From Alphaproteobacteria bacterium (GTDB lineage Bacteria > Pseudomonadota > Alphaproteobacteria > Micavibrionales > Micavibrionaceae), in the NCBI GenBank assembly GCA_021775955.1, contig JAJFGU010000014.1, positions 62,001-126,000 on the forward strand: 64,000 nucleotides of DNA. The letters are read 5' to 3'. The notes under the pieces are model-generated. The model worked only from the letters and a program-made list of their open reading frames with translations, was not told the origin of the DNA and searched no databases. This document shows, piece after piece, positions 18,803-27,314 of the stretch. The position numbers and the translations under genes were made by a program. Each line of letters begins with the position of its first letter. Positions within the stretch are counted from its first letter, which is position 1.

Positions 18803-19581
18803 AAAAGTGCCAATTGCTGAACCTCATCCATGCGGATAACTCCATTAATGAGCCAAGTATTAGGGTGAAGAGAGTGTGTGCCCATCGCTAACAACATTCC
18901 CTTTTTGGGATAGTCTTCTCCAAAAGTTTTCATTATGAATTGAAGTGCTTTTTCTTCACCATCTCGCCTTTTGTGGTGGTAATAAGTTGCTTCAATCTCC
19001 CAATCCTGACAAGTGCCTTCTCTAGGTCCATCATCTGTTTTGTATTTATATTTAAATTTGTATGGACAAGGCTCTATTGGATTTGTTTCTTTTTGAATAA
19101 ACATGTCTGTTTGTTTAGCTAACTCATCAAACTTTACTTTTTGTTTTTGAATCTCTTCTTCTGTTTTTTGTTCATAAAAAAACTGGAGATCTTGTGCTTT
19201 TAATAGGGCTAAACTTTTGTTTTTTTCTCTCTCCTTATCCAGAGAAGTAACGATTAAAGGGGCAAGAAAGGCTTCTTTTTCGCTATTTTTTAGCTTTCCT
19301 ACAATTTCTAATGATTGTTGATCAATTCTGCGACTTTCTATTCTCTGGTCTTCGGCTTTGGGCAGTCTCCATTTAAAATTTATTCTGTCCCATCTTTTAA
19401 ATTTTTGATTTTTTTGCAGAGTTCTAAAGGATACTGGATAGAGTCTTAACCAGTTTCCTTCAAGATCTACACCAGCACAACAAACGGTTTCACCATGTTT
19501 TTGGCCAATTTGAGGAGCTGCCTTTATAATAACAATGGCGTCTGTTTCACCACTGGTTTCAAGCGTAGGCATAATCATCAT
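18799..19581 (-). CDS. Unknown protein paired with DUF488
   Basis: A protein of about 260 residues, cytoplasmic, with conserved-looking segments: KHGETVCCAGVDLEGNWLRLYP near the start, FKRWDRINFKWR, and near the end KGMLLAMGTHSLHPNTWLINGV. The middle is a charged helix. The start is uncertain: three ATGs (19581, 19578, 19572) and an upstream TTG lie inside the end of the DUF488 gene, with no clear ribosome-binding site, so translation is probably coupled. The gene is clearly AT-rich compared with its neighbours, which suggests recent acquisition. I do not know its function. Confidence 0.75.
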   Translation of the reverse strand: MMIMPTLETSGETDAIVIIKAAPQIGQKHGETVCCAGVDLEGNWLRLYPVSFRTLQKNQKFKRWDRINFKWRLPKAEDQRIESRRIDQQSLEIVGKLKNSEKEAFLAPLIVTSLDKEREKNKSLALLKAQDLQFFYEQKTEEEIQKQKVKFDELAKQTDMFIQKETNPIEPCPYKFKYKYKTDDGPREGTCQDWEIEATYYHHKRRDGEEKALQFIMKTFGEDYPKKGMLLAMGTHSLHPNTWLINGVIRMDEVQQLALF

Positions 19582-20059
19582 CAGGGCATATATCAAAGTG
19601 TGAGCAAGCGTCTTCCTCTACACCTAGATGTTTCACTTTTTGGCCTGTATTTTTGATTAATTCTTTTACAACAATATTTCGATGGCAGGTTTCGTGGTCA
19701 CGCTCAAAGCATAGGAAACAGGCTCTTTCTTTTTTAGCAATCTCAGTTGCTTCCACCATATCCATTTTCGCGACTTCAGATTTCATATGTTTTGTAAAAA
19801 TTTTCAAAAACTTCTTAAAATCTCCGGCACGCGCAGCATCTCTTCCCTCCTTAGGATCTCCCAAACCTTTTAAATGAACGTACTCTATGCCATGTTGATC
19901 CAAAGCGTTTGCCAGTATATTTTTTGAGAATCCTTTTTTACGGGACAGAGGTAATTCTCTTATATCGACAAGAACTGAAATTTTAGCCAAAAGGAGGGTC
20001 GCAATGAAATCTTCGATGGAAGAGCCTTCATAGCCTATTGTATGAACATTTTGCTGCAT
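19559..20059 (-). CDS. DUF488 family protein
   Basis: A 166-residue DUF488 protein. Typical features are TIGYEG at the start, LVDIRELPLSRKKGFSK, YVHLKGLGDP and the CFERDHETCHRNIVVKEL segment that carries the conserved cysteine/histidine pair. The family has no established biochemical role. It is the first gene of an AT-rich two-gene unit with the unknown protein downstream, with overlapping ends. Together they look like an acquired islet between thiC and a small lipoprotein gene. Confidence 0.88.
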   Translation of the reverse strand: MQQNVHTIGYEGSSIEDFIATLLLAKISVLVDIRELPLSRKKGFSKNILANALDQHGIEYVHLKGLGDPKEGRDAARAGDFKKFLKIFTKHMKSEVAKMDMVEATEIAKKERACFLCFERDHETCHRNIVVKELIKNTGQKVKHLGVEEDACSHFDICPDDDYAYA

Positions 20060-20250
20060 AGATTGCGCCTTTCTTTGCCTATCCTAGTTATTAACTTACC
20101 ACAGAATTGTTAGGATTTTCTCCTGTTTCAACATGTCAGACTCTATCAGTCAACAAAAATTTTCCAGAATCATTATGGAATCCAATGGATTCTTAGTGTC
20201 TTCATGGTAAACCTCGTTCTAAGATAATAAATACAAAGAAAATTATCCGC

Positions 20251-20508
20251 ATGAAAAACGTACTTTTAGCATTTCTAACTTTAACCCTCACCGCCTGTGG
20301 GAATTACAAAATGCCGGGGGTGGCGCAGGCCCCAGCCGAGATGAGCGCCGACACGCTGTGTTTTGGCTATTACAGCTCGCAGAACCCGGCGCTGGAGCGG
20401 GAAATTGCTGCGCGCGGGTTGGACTGCATGAGCCTTCTGGAAGACGATCCGCTCTATAACGGCCAGGCGCGCGAAGACCTCGATGCTGCGCATCGCATGT
20501 CGCGTTAA
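20251..20508 (+). CDS. Small lipoprotein
   Basis: An 85-residue predicted lipoprotein: a lysine and a hydrophobic stretch, then the lipobox LTAC with Cys at residue 16, so it is exported and lipid-anchored. The mature part has two further cysteines in MSADTLCFGYYSS and RGLDCMSLL, which could form a disulfide. No ribosome-binding site stands out. Similar short cysteine-containing lipoproteins are common in Proteobacteria, but I recognise no function. Confidence 0.72.
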   Translation: MKNVLLAFLTLTLTACGNYKMPGVAQAPAEMSADTLCFGYYSSQNPALEREIAARGLDCMSLLEDDPLYNGQAREDLDAAHRMSR

Positions 20509-20522
20509 GTACAGGTCGGTTT

Positions 20523-20602
20523 GACCACAGATAAACACAGATAAGCACAGATTTTTTATTACGAAACCTTATCTATGTTCATCCGTGTCCATCTGTGGTT
20601 TT
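20523..20602. repeat. ACCACAGAT-type inverted repeat
   Basis: An 80-bp element: ACCACAGATAAACACAGAT on the left is roughly mirrored by ATCCGTGTCCATCTGTGGT on the right, giving a long imperfect hairpin. Internally the CACAGAT word repeats three times. Elements of this sort are scattered in many bacterial genomes. It follows the lipoprotein gene and may act as a terminator. Confidence 0.7.
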
Positions 20603-20709
20603 TTAATTACTTTGCTGGCCCCCCCGGCAAAAAACGAGGACTTGTCGCGCCATAGCTCGCAGAGCGACGGCGGAACGAACTGGCGAAGCTGGAAAAGGAA
20701 GTCAAAACA

Positions 20710-20946
20710 ATGAGCTATGATGAAGACAACGACAACGAGATTGTAAAAGATTCAAACGGAACGCAGCTTAAGGATGGCGATAGCGTGACGTTAATACGTG
20801 ATCTCAAGGTGAAGGGCTCCAGCCTTAATCTCAAGCGTGGCAGTCTGGCCAAAAACATAAGTCTCACCGCCAAAGATGACGAAGTCGAATGTCGTTTCGG
20901 TAAGCAAACCATTGTGCTGCGGACTGAATATTTAAAGAAGGCGTGA
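20710..20946 (+). CDS. PhnA/YjdM C-terminal domain protein
   Basis: A 78-residue protein matching the C-terminal SH3-like domain of the YjdM (PhnA) family: VKDSNGTQLKDGDSV, LIRDLKVKGSS and a final LRTEYLKKA. The N-terminal zinc ribbon of about 30 residues present in full YjdM is missing. The ORF starts just at the linker, with AAGGAAG about 7 bases before the ATG, so the short form seems genuine. YjdM's function is not settled; the phosphonate link is historical. Confidence 0.8.
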   Translation: MSYDEDNDNEIVKDSNGTQLKDGDSVTLIRDLKVKGSSLNLKRGSLAKNISLTAKDDEVECRFGKQTIVLRTEYLKKA

Positions 20947-20957
20947 CTCTCATGTTC

Positions 20958-20993
20958 AAAAAAAGGGCCGCGCATTTCTGCACGACCCTTTCT
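20958..20993 (-). terminator. Intrinsic terminator of phoH
   Basis: Stem AAAGGG/CCCTTT extended by further pairs around an ATTTCT loop. On the minus strand the stem is followed by a run of seven T residues, so it ends phoH transcription; it may also serve the convergent small gene. Confidence 0.75.
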
Positions 20994-21019
20994 GGACGAG
21001 GGGTTATTTCGGTTATTCT

Positions 21020-21778
<759 letters not shown>

Positions 21779-22000
21779 GCAAAGTTCCTTCTCTGTTGGA
21801 AGTGAAGTGAAAACGTCTTGCAGTTTGAGTGAGTCGGCACTCTAAAGGGAGGCTTCTGGCGTTTGAAATATCGCCGCGATAGGATGGATTTGAAGCTATT
21901 TTGGTTCTTCTATTCAAGGAAGCTCCCTTATTACCAGTTAGTCCCAGCATAACAGATATATCACTGTTTTCCCACAGGTTTATGCACAGGCCCCAAAACC
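21779..22000. other. Intergenic region upstream of phoH
   Basis: About 220 bp without a plausible gene, holding the phoH promoter region. I see no clear operator or repeat before the family A element that begins at 22001. Confidence 0.5.
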
Positions 22001-22128
22001 GTCATGCCCGCGGCCCGTCGAAGACGGGCTTAAACTGCGGGTATCCAGTAAAGACAGCGAGCAAAGCTCGCTGACATTATAGATCCCGTTCGTGCAAGCG
22101 CCCTGACGGGCGCGCCAACGGGATGACG
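22001..22128. repeat. Palindromic intergenic repeat, family A, copy 2
   Basis: A 128-bp element in the same orientation as 13929-14056 and alignable end to end: GTCA, CCCGCGGC, TCCAG.AA.GACAGC, GATCCCGTT and CCAACGGGATGAC are shared. The stem arms differ yet stay paired, for example CCCGTC/GACGGG, GCGAGC/GCTCGC and GCCCTGACGGGC. It lies just downstream of the ferritin-like gene. Confidence 0.85.
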
Positions 22129-22145
22129 GTGAGGGGAATTGATTG

Positions 22146-22979
22146 TTAGGCGGCGATCTTTTGCATACGCTTCGCATCGTTTTCGAATTTCCACCAGGCA
22201 ATGCGGGCGGCGAGGCGATAGGCCATGGTTTGCGGCTTAAATCCGCAGGCTTTGAAAATCATGGAAACGGCGCGGTCCACTTCCGGCTTTTGATAATAGC
22301 TATAGGCCCGCCCGAGATATTCGCGGCTGAATTTCTCACGGTCGTAAGACTCATTATCGTTGGCATTGGCGGCGAAATAGGCATAGGCCAGCTCATCGTC
22401 TTCGCTCTCGGAAATGCGGCTTAGTGCCACTTTCAGCCGGCCCATTTTACCAAGATTTTCCAGCTCCAGATAATGGCCGAGGAAATCATAGAATAATTTG
22501 TAATGGCGAAACTCGTCGCCGGCGATTTTCTTGCAAATCTCTTTCAGGACTGGCTCCTGACAGGAATTACCGATCGCGGTGTAATAGGAGCTTGTCCCGG
22601 TTTCGACCATGCAGCGTGCCACCAGTTCGCCGGCGCGTGAGCCGCGCACCGAAGACGAAACATCACCCAGGAAATGTTCAATTTTATAGCCTTCACGGAA
22701 TTTTGCCATCGCCTCTTCCAGGCTCCAGTCAGGGTCGATTTTCTCTGCCCAGACGCCCAGCGCTTTGCCATGTTGGACTTCCTCGATAGCCCATTCCTGC
22801 GTTGCCTTCTGAAATTTTGTATCATCTGTAAAGACCTTGCATAGGTAATCGGCGTAGGATTCAGCGTTGTATTCCACCAGAGCGGCGGCCTTTACGATTT
22901 TTAACAAATCCGGCCCGACTTTTGATGGGTCCAGTCGGTCCCAGGGCAATCCTTCTATCGTCCAGTGTGTATAGCTCAT
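22146..22979 (-). CDS. Ferritin-like diiron domain protein
   Basis: A 277-residue soluble helical protein of the ferritin-like superfamily. Likely diiron ligands are visible: a Glu in ALVEYNAE, EEVQHG (ExxH), a later Glu in MVETGTSSYY and DEFRHYKLF (ExxH). Two ExxH pairs on separate helices are the hallmark of this fold, including acyl-ACP-desaturase-like and rubrerythrin-like enzymes. No signal peptide is seen. The substrate is unknown; the length suits an oxygenase or desaturase-type protein more than an iron store. Confidence 0.82.
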   Translation of the reverse strand: MSYTHWTIEGLPWDRLDPSKVGPDLLKIVKAAALVEYNAESYADYLCKVFTDDTKFQKATQEWAIEEVQHGKALGVWAEKIDPDWSLEEAMAKFREGYKIEHFLGDVSSSVRGSRAGELVARCMVETGTSSYYTAIGNSCQEPVLKEICKKIAGDEFRHYKLFYDFLGHYLELENLGKMGRLKVALSRISESEDDELAYAYFAANANDNESYDREKFSREYLGRAYSYYQKPEVDRAVSMIFKACGFKPQTMAYRLAARIAWWKFENDAKRMQKIAA

Positions 22980-23110
22980 GGTAGATATCTCCTTGCTTTA
23001 ACCCAGTTTCCTTAACATCTTTGGCGGGTGCGGGCAAGGGCTCATTCGCTTCCATTTGCCTTTGGTTACAAATGGCTATAGTGTTTGCGCTCATATTTTT
23101 ATGGAAGAAA

Positions 23111-24322
23111 ATGACCATTACATTTGAAGATATACAAAAGGCCCGCAAGGCTATTGAGGGCGCTACGATTCTGACTCCGACCGTGCATGCGGCGCGGTTA
23201 TCTGTGCATCTGAACATTGATCTGTATCTGAAGCTGGAGAACCTGCAGCATACCAATGCTTTTAAGGGGCGCGGCGCGTTGAACAAGCTTTTGTCTTTAA
23301 ACGAAGAACAAAGGAAAAAAGGCGTTATCGCCCAAAGCCGTGGCAATCATGCGCAGGGCGTGGCCTATCATGCGCAGCGCCTTGGTGTTCCGGCGATTAT
23401 CGTGATGCCGGAAGGCACGCCGTTTAACAAAATCAAGAAGACCGAAGATTTCGGCGCGCGGGTTGTGCTGCATGGCAAGGATTTGGTTGAATCAACCAAA
23501 GAGGTCGAACGTCTGATCGAAAAGCACGGCTATACCTTTATTCATCCCTTTGACGATAAGCTGGTTGTGGCCGGGCAGGGCACGCTGGGGCTGGAGATGA
23601 TCGAAGCGCAGCCCGATCTGGATGTAGTGGTGGTGCCGGTTGGCGGCGGCGGGCTAATCTCCGGTGTGGCCACGGCGATTAAAGGCGTTAAGCCCGAGGT
23701 CGAAATTATCGGTGTCCAGACGGAAAACTATCCGATGATACAGGCTGCTTTTGATGGGGTTGAAGGCAAAATCGGCGAGGCGACTCTGGCCGAAGGCATT
23801 GCGGTGGAAGAGCCGTCACAAACCAATATTGAAACCATCAAAAAATTGGTCTCGCACATGGAAACGGTGAGTGAAGCGGAAATCGAAGAAGGCGTTTTTG
23901 ATCTTCTTAGCGATGAAAAGCTGGTGGTCGAGGGGTCGGCGGCGGCCGGTTATGCCTATATCAAAAAACATGCAAAGGATTTGAAGGGCAAAAAAGTCGG
24001 CCTTGTCGTGTGCGGTGGCAATATCGACTCGCGTACACTTTCGACGCTCATCCTGCGCGGGCTGGTGCGTGACGGCCGGATTACGCGGCTTACTTTTGAA
24101 ATTGACGACACGCCGGGCCAGCTTTCGGATATCTCGCGCATTATCGGTGAAAGCAGCGCCAATGTGATCGAGGTGATTCACCAGCGCATGATGCAAACTG
24201 TATCCTTAAAACGCGCCGAGCTTGAGGTGGTGATCGAAGCGCGCGACAAAGCCCATGTCGAAGAAATCCTCAGCACCCTGCGCAATGCCGGCTTCACCGT
24301 CCATACGATGAGTGATGTTTAG
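23111..24322 (+). CDS. ilvA: Threonine ammonia-lyase with ACT domain
   Basis: PLP enzyme that deaminates threonine to 2-oxobutanoate, either for isoleucine synthesis or threonine breakdown. From ATG 23111 the protein has about 403 residues. Motifs are LKLENLQHTNAFKGRGA (PLP lysine in FKGRGA), SRGNHAQGVAYHA, the phosphate-binding VGGGGLISG, and VVCGGNID. The last 80 residues form an ACT domain (FEIDDTPGQLSDISRI), giving allosteric control. The length and single ACT domain match the shorter form, not E. coli IlvA. An in-frame extension to 23021 lacks a start context; GGAAG sits close before 23111. Confidence 0.93.
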   Translation: MTITFEDIQKARKAIEGATILTPTVHAARLSVHLNIDLYLKLENLQHTNAFKGRGALNKLLSLNEEQRKKGVIAQSRGNHAQGVAYHAQRLGVPAIIVMPEGTPFNKIKKTEDFGARVVLHGKDLVESTKEVERLIEKHGYTFIHPFDDKLVVAGQGTLGLEMIEAQPDLDVVVVPVGGGGLISGVATAIKGVKPEVEIIGVQTENYPMIQAAFDGVEGKIGEATLAEGIAVEEPSQTNIETIKKLVSHMETVSEAEIEEGVFDLLSDEKLVVEGSAAAGYAYIKKHAKDLKGKKVGLVVCGGNIDSRTLSTLILRGLVRDGRITRLTFEIDDTPGQLSDISRIIGESSANVIEVIHQRMMQTVSLKRAELEVVIEARDKAHVEEILSTLRNAGFTVHTMSDV

Positions 24323-24334
24323 GCTGAACGATGG

Positions 24335-24838
24335 TTAATCAATAACCTTGATACCTTTAGGTCGCTTAATTTGCTCTGGTAAATGTTCAGCAGGTAAGAT
24401 TCTTTGGTAGCTTCCACTTGTTTGAACCATGACGCGCTCGCCCTTTTCTATGATCGGCTCATCTTTTTTAAAGTATTGTGCTATCGTAAGCGTCTTACCC
24501 TCTTCGGTTACTACGGTGAATTCGCGCCCCTGACTGTCCTGTAAGGCTTGCTCAGCTATAGCCCCGACAACAACCCCAGCAATGGCCCCTGCGGCAGCTC
24601 CAGCTATTTGACCATCCCCACTACCCATTTGTGCCCCTGCTGTAGCACCGGCAACACCGCCCAGGGCAGCCCCGGCTCCTGTATTCTCTCCCTTAATCTT
24701 TATAGGTCGCACATCTACAACGGTTCCAAATTTTACTATTACAGAGCGCCCTGCTTCTCTGTAATCATATACATTTTGACTGGGTGTTTCGCATGCTGCT
24801 AATGCAAGAAAACCAATCATAAAAATAAGTTTTTTCAT
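24335..24838 (-). CDS. Glycine-zipper 2TM lipoprotein (SlyB-like)
   Basis: A 167-residue predicted lipoprotein with lipobox LAAC, so anchored in the outer or inner membrane. The middle is a glycine-zipper segment (GAGAALGGVAGATAGA and AAAGAIAGVVVGAIAE) as in SlyB/17-kDa antigen proteins. The C-terminal part has a VVTEEGKTLTIAQ strand region and ends basic. ATG 24838 is chosen because GGAG lies 8 bases before it; a GTG at 24859 falls inside the preceding gene. It forms an operon with the lipoprotein gene upstream. Confidence 0.87.
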   Translation of the reverse strand: MKKLIFMIGFLALAACETPSQNVYDYREAGRSVIVKFGTVVDVRPIKIKGENTGAGAALGGVAGATAGAQMGSGDGQIAGAAAGAIAGVVVGAIAEQALQDSQGREFTVVTEEGKTLTIAQYFKKDEPIIEKGERVMVQTSGSYQRILPAEHLPEQIKRPKGIKVID

Positions 24839-24855
24839 TTTAAAAACTCCAATAT

Positions 24856-25368
24856 TCACTCTTGAGATATTACTTTTATCAGGTGGGTAATATTTTCACC
24901 GACAGCACAGCCGCTTGCCAGCCTTAGACGCACGGCTCCGTCAAATGCATCCCCCATGGTTTTTGTACAAGGCACCGAAACGCTTTCTGAAAGAACCTTG
25001 CTGTCATTAGATTTTTTTATAACTTCGTAATCCGCTGTGGCCGTCGCTGTTAAATTAAAGCCAAACATGGGCTGCTTCATGTCCGTCATGGCAGCATCTA
25101 ATGCGTATTTTGCTTTTTCTTCCTTACTGTATAAGTCGGCTTGTCTGAATGACGACACCAACGCAGCCCTATACTCTTCCGGCGTGACAGGTGAAACACC
25201 ACCAACGCCTTTTGCTACATCAACATTTCTAATAAAAATAGAGTTTTCAAACTTTTGTGCATCTAGCTCGTCATAAAAATCGAATTGAGGGAGCATTTCT
25301 TGTGATTTTAGCGGGATAGCACATGCTGATAGAGCTAGAGAGGCAAGAACCAAGATGTAGTTTCTCAT
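24856..25368 (-). CDS. Hypothetical lipoprotein
   Basis: A 170-residue predicted lipoprotein with lipobox LSAC (Cys at residue 16). The mature part includes GGVSPVTPEEYRAAL, an alanine- and threonine-rich beta-like section (NLTATATADYEV), and two cysteines (VPCTKT, SGCAVG) that may form a disulfide. It precedes the glycine-zipper lipoprotein by 17 bp and is surely co-transcribed. No family is recognised; an envelope role is inferred from the anchor and neighbour. Confidence 0.8.
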   Translation of the reverse strand: MRNYILVLASLALSACAIPLKSQEMLPQFDFYDELDAQKFENSIFIRNVDVAKGVGGVSPVTPEEYRAALVSSFRQADLYSKEEKAKYALDAAMTDMKQPMFGFNLTATATADYEVIKKSNDSKVLSESVSVPCTKTMGDAFDGAVRLRLASGCAVGENITHLIKVISQE

Positions 25369-25521
25369 CAGATTTTCAACTTTTTGTTTGCTATAGAGAA
25401 TATGTACAACTTACCATTGTTGTGCGCAAGTTTTTGTTATTCTCATTTCTGTTATAATGAAAACATGATTTTGGATAATTGAGAAAAGTGATCACCAGGA
25501 GTTTTTTCTGGGCCTGTAAGT

Positions 25522-26622
25522 CTACTCCGCAGCTAAAATATCGTCGCCGCCGTCGCCATCATCATTCCCGGCGTCAGAACCGCCATCGACGCCGCCTATT
25601 TTCTTGCCGTAATTGCCGGAGAAAATATCCTGCTCGAAGATATTCTCCCATTCGCCTTGGGTCGAGGCTTTGGAATATTCGGTCGAACGGTTTTCGAAAA
25701 AGTTCGTGTGTTCGGCACCGTTCAGCATTTCATCCATCCACGGCAGCGGGTTTTTGTCGGTGCCGAAAACAGGCTCCAGCGTGAGTTGCTGCAAACGGCG
25801 GTCACCGATATAGCGGATGTAGTCTTTTACTTCCTGTGGGGTGAGACCTTCAATCGGGCCCTGCTCAAAGGCCAGATCAATAAAGGCATCCTCAAAACCA
25901 ATAATGGTTTTACAACTTTCTGTGATTTCAGCTTTCAGCTCGTCATCCCAGATGTCTTTGTTTTCGCTGATGAATTCTTTGAACAGCCTGATCATCGACA
26001 GGCAATGTAATGTTTCATCGCGCACCGACCAGGTGATGATCTGGCCCATGCCCTTCATTTTGTTAAAGCGCGGGAAGTTCATCAAAATGGCAAAGCTTGC
26101 AAAGAGCTGCAGCCCTTCGGTGAACGCGCCGAACATCGCCATGGTCTTGGCAATATCGCGGCGGGAATTCATTGATGCGTTTTGCATGTAATCATATTTG
26201 TCCTTCATTTCCTTGTATTTCATGAAGGCGGAATATTCGGATTCGGGCATGCCCAATGTGTCGAGCAAATGCGAATAGGCGGCGATATGCACGGTTTCAA
26301 TATTTGAAAACGCCGAGAGCATCATCTGCACTTCGACCGGGCCAAAGACCTGGCTGTAATGCTTCATGTAGCAATTATTGACCTCAACATCGGCCTGGGT
26401 GAAAAAGCGGAAGATTTGCGTCAGGAGATTTTTCTCGGATTCGGTCAGGGTTTTTTTCCAGTCATGAACGTCCTGGGCCATCGGCACTTCCTCGGGCAGC
26501 CAATGCACGCGCTGCTGCGTCAGCCACGCCTCATAACACCAGGGATATAAGAACGGTTTGTAAACATGACGCTCTTGTAAAAGCGGTGATTTGGATTCGG
26601 CGAGGTCGTTTTTGGTGGCCAT
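25522..26622 (-). CDS. nrdB: Ribonucleotide reductase class Ia, beta subunit
   Basis: Radical-generating subunit that supplies the tyrosyl radical to NrdA for dNTP synthesis. The 366-residue protein shows the iron-ligand pattern: an early Asp/Glu region, IETVHIAAYSHLL with ExxH and the radical tyrosine, and later ETLHCLSMIRL with ExxxH. The acidic C-terminal tail is longer than usual (Asp/Gly-rich after GGVDGG) and ends DILAAE; the tail normally docks on NrdA. Its promoter region carries NrdR-like boxes. nrdA lies about 690 bp downstream in transcription from its own promoter's point of view, on the same strand further upstream. Confidence 0.96.
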   Translation of the reverse strand: MATKNDLAESKSPLLQERHVYKPFLYPWCYEAWLTQQRVHWLPEEVPMAQDVHDWKKTLTESEKNLLTQIFRFFTQADVEVNNCYMKHYSQVFGPVEVQMMLSAFSNIETVHIAAYSHLLDTLGMPESEYSAFMKYKEMKDKYDYMQNASMNSRRDIAKTMAMFGAFTEGLQLFASFAILMNFPRFNKMKGMGQIITWSVRDETLHCLSMIRLFKEFISENKDIWDDELKAEITESCKTIIGFEDAFIDLAFEQGPIEGLTPQEVKDYIRYIGDRRLQQLTLEPVFGTDKNPLPWMDEMLNGAEHTNFFENRSTEYSKASTQGEWENIFEQDIFSGNYGKKIGGVDGGSDAGNDDGDGGDDILAAE

Positions 26623-26741
26623 GGTGGATACTCCTTGTTTAGAATCGGCTCCATTTTAACGCGGGTGGCCCGAAGGCGCGAAGCGGGTGGAGCAAAAATT
26701 TCAAATTACGCACAGATTCGATTTTGGTGAGCTCCCTCTCT

Positions 26742-26822
26742 TGTCATCCTGAAGGGCTTTAGCCCTGAAGGATCTCCCGGCTTAATGGCATGAGATCCCT
26801 CGACTACGCTCAGGATGACAAT
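26742..26822. repeat. Intergenic repeat, family B, copy 2
   Basis: An 81-bp element bounded by TGTCATCC and GGATGACA, sharing GATCTCCC, GGCATGAGATCCCTCGAC and the terminal words with 16059-16159. The inner hairpin is AGGGCTTTAGCCCT here, different in sequence from the other copy. Confidence 0.8.
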
Positions 26823-26840
26823 ATAGGAAAGAACCAAGAA

Positions 26841-26888
26841 TAAGCACATATTGTGCCAACAAAACAACCATACTACTATATATTGTGT
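26841..26888. promoter_or_regulatory. Paired NrdR-like boxes upstream of nrdB
   Basis: Two sites resembling the NrdR consensus ACACAATATATAGTGT in reverse orientation. One at 26873-26888 (CTACTATATATTGTGT) is close to perfect; a weaker one at 26841-26856 contains ATATTGTG. Their spacing is 32 bp, about three helix turns, as expected for cooperative binding. NrdR represses ribonucleotide reductase genes; the regulator gene is not in the window. Confidence 0.75.
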
Positions 26889-26990
26889 TTTTCAAGGGTG
26901 TTTTGGTGTTTTTATACAAAAATTTCTTGACAAACAAGGAATACTATCCTATGCTATCTCCTTTTTAGGTTTACTGTGTAGGAGACAAAA

Positions 26991-27041
26991 ATGACAAAAG
27001 GATGGAGCGAGGAACGGCGGCAAAAACGAACTGATGGATAA
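26991..27041 (+). pseudogene. Remnant ORF beginning MTKGWSEERR
   Basis: A 16-codon open frame with TAGGAGA upstream. The start (MTKGWSEERRQKR) looks like the beginning of a longer basic protein known in several proteobacterial genomes, then stops. It may be a decayed fragment or a short leader; no function can be given. The rest of 26889-27145 has no other gene that I can support. Confidence 0.3.
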
Positions 27042-27145
27042 TTGTTTAAAATCAATATCTTATTTTCCCTGGAAAAATTCAGGCAAACGAAGTGAAGGAA
27101 ATGGTGAAAACGGAAATGTTTCAGGGGTTTAACATCTATAATAAA

Positions 27146-27238
27146 CCGTCACCCCGGAAAGTCCGCAGGGCTTATCCGGGGTTTATGCCGGAGGAATCTG
27201 TAATGGCACAAATGCCGGATCAAGTCCGGCATGACGGG
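27146..27238. repeat. Intergenic GTCACCCCGG...CCGGCATGACGG element
   Basis: A 93-bp element bounded by CCGTCACCCCGG and CCGGCATGACGG, with inner pairings such as GCCGGATCAAGTCCGGC. A member of the broad class of GTCA/TGAC-bounded repeats, seen once in this form here. Confidence 0.65.
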
Positions 27239-27246
27239 AGGTTCAT

Positions 27247-27276
27247 AAAAAAATCCCCGCGGGGTTTGCGGGGATT
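27247..27276 (-). terminator. Intrinsic terminator of nrdA
   Basis: Perfect 9-bp stem AATCCCCGC/GCGGGGATT with a 7-base loop, followed on the minus strand by a run of seven T residues, 39 bp past the nrdA stop. Confidence 0.92.
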
Positions 27277-27314
27277 CTTACGCAATGACGTAAATAAGCT
27301 TTATTGGCAGGCTC

